Below are positions 62,992 to 64,000 of a stretch of DNA of 64,000 nucleotides, one piece after another. A program made the position numbers and the translations under genes. Origin of the DNA: Candidatus Gastranaerophilales bacterium (GTDB lineage: Bacteria; Cyanobacteriota; Vampirovibrionia; Gastranaerophilales; Gastranaerophilaceae); the NCBI GenBank assembly GCA_944322725.1, contig CALUPU010000006.1, forward strand, positions 24,534 to 88,533, written 5' to 3'. Below the pieces are notes generated by a model. That model did not search any database. It was not told the DNA's origin and worked only from the letters and a program-made list of their open reading frames with translations. Every line of letters starts with the position of its first letter. Position 1 is the first letter of the stretch.

Positions 62992-63215
62992 AGGCTGAGC
63001 AGGACTTTGACTGGGTAGGCGCATATACTATGGCAACAAGTATTTTAGGCTGGAGTGATGCGGATTTTTGGGCTTCTACTCCTAGAAAATATTTTGCTGT
63101 TTTGTATACCTACAGTGAGATAAAAAGTTCTTTGTTTACAAAGGCTAATCAGGAGGTTCTGGTCGGGAAAAAAGCATTGAGTGCGTTATCAGATATTGCA
63201 ATGAGAATCAGGTAG
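62982..63215 (+). CDS. Tail assembly chaperone C-terminal part (gpGT-like, reached by -1 frameshift)
   Basis: Read one base back from AAG 62980-62982, the frame gives EEVEAEQDFDWVGAY and MATSILGWSDADFWASTPRKYF, ending at TAG 63215. The W..G..ILGWSxxDFWxSTPRE pattern is the signature of chaperone extensions in siphophages and GTAs. The fusion would be about 201 residues. A free start at ATG 63030 has no ribosome-binding site, so the frameshift is more likely. Confidence 0.7.
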   Translation, partial: EEVEAEQDFDWVGAYTMATSILGWSDADFWASTPRKYFAVLYTYSEIKSSLFTKANQEVLVGKKALSALSDIAMRIR

Positions 63216-63240
63216 TTTTTTCATATTCTAACTCCTTTAC

Positions 63241-63268
63241 TGCCCCTGTTTTTGCGGCAGGGGCTTTT
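63241..63268 (+). terminator. Terminator after the tail chaperone gene
   Basis: TGCCCCTG pairs with CAGGGGC(T) around TTTTTGCGG and is followed by TTTTC. It is 25 bases after the stop of the frameshift product. Confidence 0.75.
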
Positions 63269-63273
63269 CTTTG

Positions 63274-63322
63274 TATTGACAGAATACCGGAAGAAACCGA
63301 GAGGCAGATGAGAGAGATAACA
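63274..63322 (+). repeat. Truncated copy of the 63849 gene start (flank duplicate)
   Basis: GACAGA..GGAAGAA.CCG..AGGCAGATGAGAGAGA matches 63888-63938 in the 63849 gene. In frame it reads DRIPEETERQMREI, against DRALEEAGRQMRET in the later copy, so it is a broken copy of the same gene. The two copies flank the pseudogene at 63330-63812. Confidence 0.7.
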
Positions 63323-63329
63323 GTTTATA

Positions 63330-63812
63330 TTATTCACGAGTCATAATCAACTCGCCCTGTTCGTTGTAGCAATTGTTGCCAATCCAGTGTGCGATTAATT
63401 TTTTGTTTTTGTCAAAAACGAATTGTTCGTGATTTTTTAATGTATACATTACGGAACTTAAGTTTCCTTTATTATCATATGCGATAGATTTTTTAGGGTA
63501 TTTTCTATTTATACGAAAAACAATACCTTCTAATTGTCCGTTTGAAAAATATACATATGAAATTTGTAGATTATTTTTATAGATTATAGAATACGACCCA
63601 TCAGAGAATTTGGTTATTTTTTGTTTATTAAATTTGTTTATATCTATTAAGTAATCAGTATAATCTGACATATTTATCTTATTATTAACATTTTGAAAAG
63701 CTTCGTTGCGAGCAGTATCAACAGTATATTATATGTTTCCTTGAAGCTTATAGGCAAGAACTTCGGAATTGCTAAGAAGAAATAAAACAAATATTAAAAT
63801 AATTTTTTTCAT
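63330..63812 (-). pseudogene. Secreted MORN-like protein gene with an in-frame stop
   Basis: From ATG 63812 the frame reads a signal peptide MKKIILIFVLFLLSNSEVLA and then YKLQGNI, a TAA at 63729-63731, then YTVDTARNEAF and a 113-residue C-terminal part ending at 63330. That part has MORN-like or YD-like strands (FSDGSYSIIYKNN, YFSNGQLEGIVFR, YDNKGNLSSVMY, NEQGELIMTRE). The stop leaves the signal peptide separated, so the gene is probably inactive unless translated from ATG 63671. It is a cargo gene inserted near the tape measure position. Confidence 0.7.
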
Positions 63813-63848
63813 TTTGTAATTATAACATATTAATTAGAAAGGACTGTT

Positions 63849-63959
63849 ATGACAATTATTGAACTAGAAGGAAATGATAATAACACCAAATTAGACAGAG
63901 CGTTGGAAGAAGCCGGAAGGCAGATGAGAGAGACAAATCAAAAATTTGCCGAAGCATAA
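63849..63959 (+). CDS. Short phage protein or truncated N-terminus of a larger gene (36 aa)
   Basis: A 36-residue frame (MTIIELEGNDNNTKLD and RALEEAGRQMRETNQK in parts) with an AAAGGAC site. It is charged and helical like the start of tape-measure or tail proteins, and a broken copy lies at 63274-63322. A stop ends it at 63959. The rest of the window (63960-64000) is too short to show whether it continues by frameshift or is a genuine small gene. Confidence 0.5.
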   Translation: MTIIELEGNDNNTKLDRALEEAGRQMRETNQKFAEA

Positions 63960-64000
63960 AATAGAAGAGTTTAATAGCGACTTCGAGTGCTTACTAAGTT

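Noticed and set aside
63729..63731. Stop-codon reassignment (TAA read as an amino acid) in the MORN-like gene
   Set aside because: All other genes end normally with TAA, TAG or TGA, so a single nonsense mutation is the simpler explanation.
1..64000. CRISPR arrays, rRNA and tRNA genes, insertion sequences
   Set aside because: I looked for regularly spaced repeats, conserved tRNA boxes and transposase motifs and found none that hold up.

Overview
The window is AT-rich DNA from a Gram-negative-type, flagellated bacterium. The chromosomal part carries LPS-export genes (lptB plus an LptF/LptG permease), murA, a flagellar fliJ-fliK-hook cluster, RNase Y with YmdB, a type I-beta DAHP synthase and several families of large membrane proteins that I do not recognise from well-studied phyla. 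This mix, the base composition and the style of the unknown proteins suggest a gut Gastranaerophilales (non-photosynthetic Cyanobacteria / Melainabacteria) genome. That assignment is inference; no rRNA gene is present.

Region 1 (1-29 kb) is housekeeping: the start of miaA, ilvD, a YebC regulator, a secreted HExxH protein, a minus-strand RNA-turnover cluster (rny, ymdB, a PHP phosphoesterase, a prepilin-like protein), tgt, ndk, two paralogous unknown membrane proteins, lptB-lptF/G, a small ribbon-helix-helix regulator with a divergent operator/promoter, a phosphodiester-glycosidase, an HD-domain protein, recF, cdd, murA, glmS and flagellar genes. Region 2 (29-41 kb) holds a three-gene operon of two unknown membrane proteins and an unusual GH13 enzyme, several small proteins, aroF, a sugar-nucleotide transferase and a YhaM-like exonuclease. 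Region 3 (41-47 kb) holds ftsH, miaB, dapA and an HdeD-like protein.

Region 4 (47 kb to the right end) is a prophage or phage-derived (GTA-like) structural cluster: a fused distal-tail/hub protein, portal, scaffold, HK97-type capsid, connectors, major tail protein, terminase pair and a tail assembly chaperone with a probable -1 ribosomal frameshift. No integrase, repressor or lysis gene is visible, and the module order is unusual. Between the structural genes lie cargo cassettes: secreted small proteins, three tandem paralogous membrane proteins beside a lipase-like protein, a metallophosphoesterase with a second toxin-like protein, and a broken toxin-like gene. The two intact toxin-like proteins and the broken one share a conserved C-terminal module, while the N-terminal domain changes. 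Two cargo cassettes are flanked by copies of a 36-40 bp intergenic sequence, and a separate ~105 bp promoter-like repeat precedes both the first and the last phage operon.

The most interesting hypothesis is that this cluster makes a phage-like particle, or a phage that carries interchangeable N-terminal effector domains on a common C-terminal tag, with adjacent membrane proteins as possible immunity factors. A second general observation is that several genes (recF, miaB, the genes at 943 minus, 16211, 36470 and 51112) have a -10 box 6-7 nt before the ATG and no Shine-Dalgarno, suggesting leaderless mRNAs.
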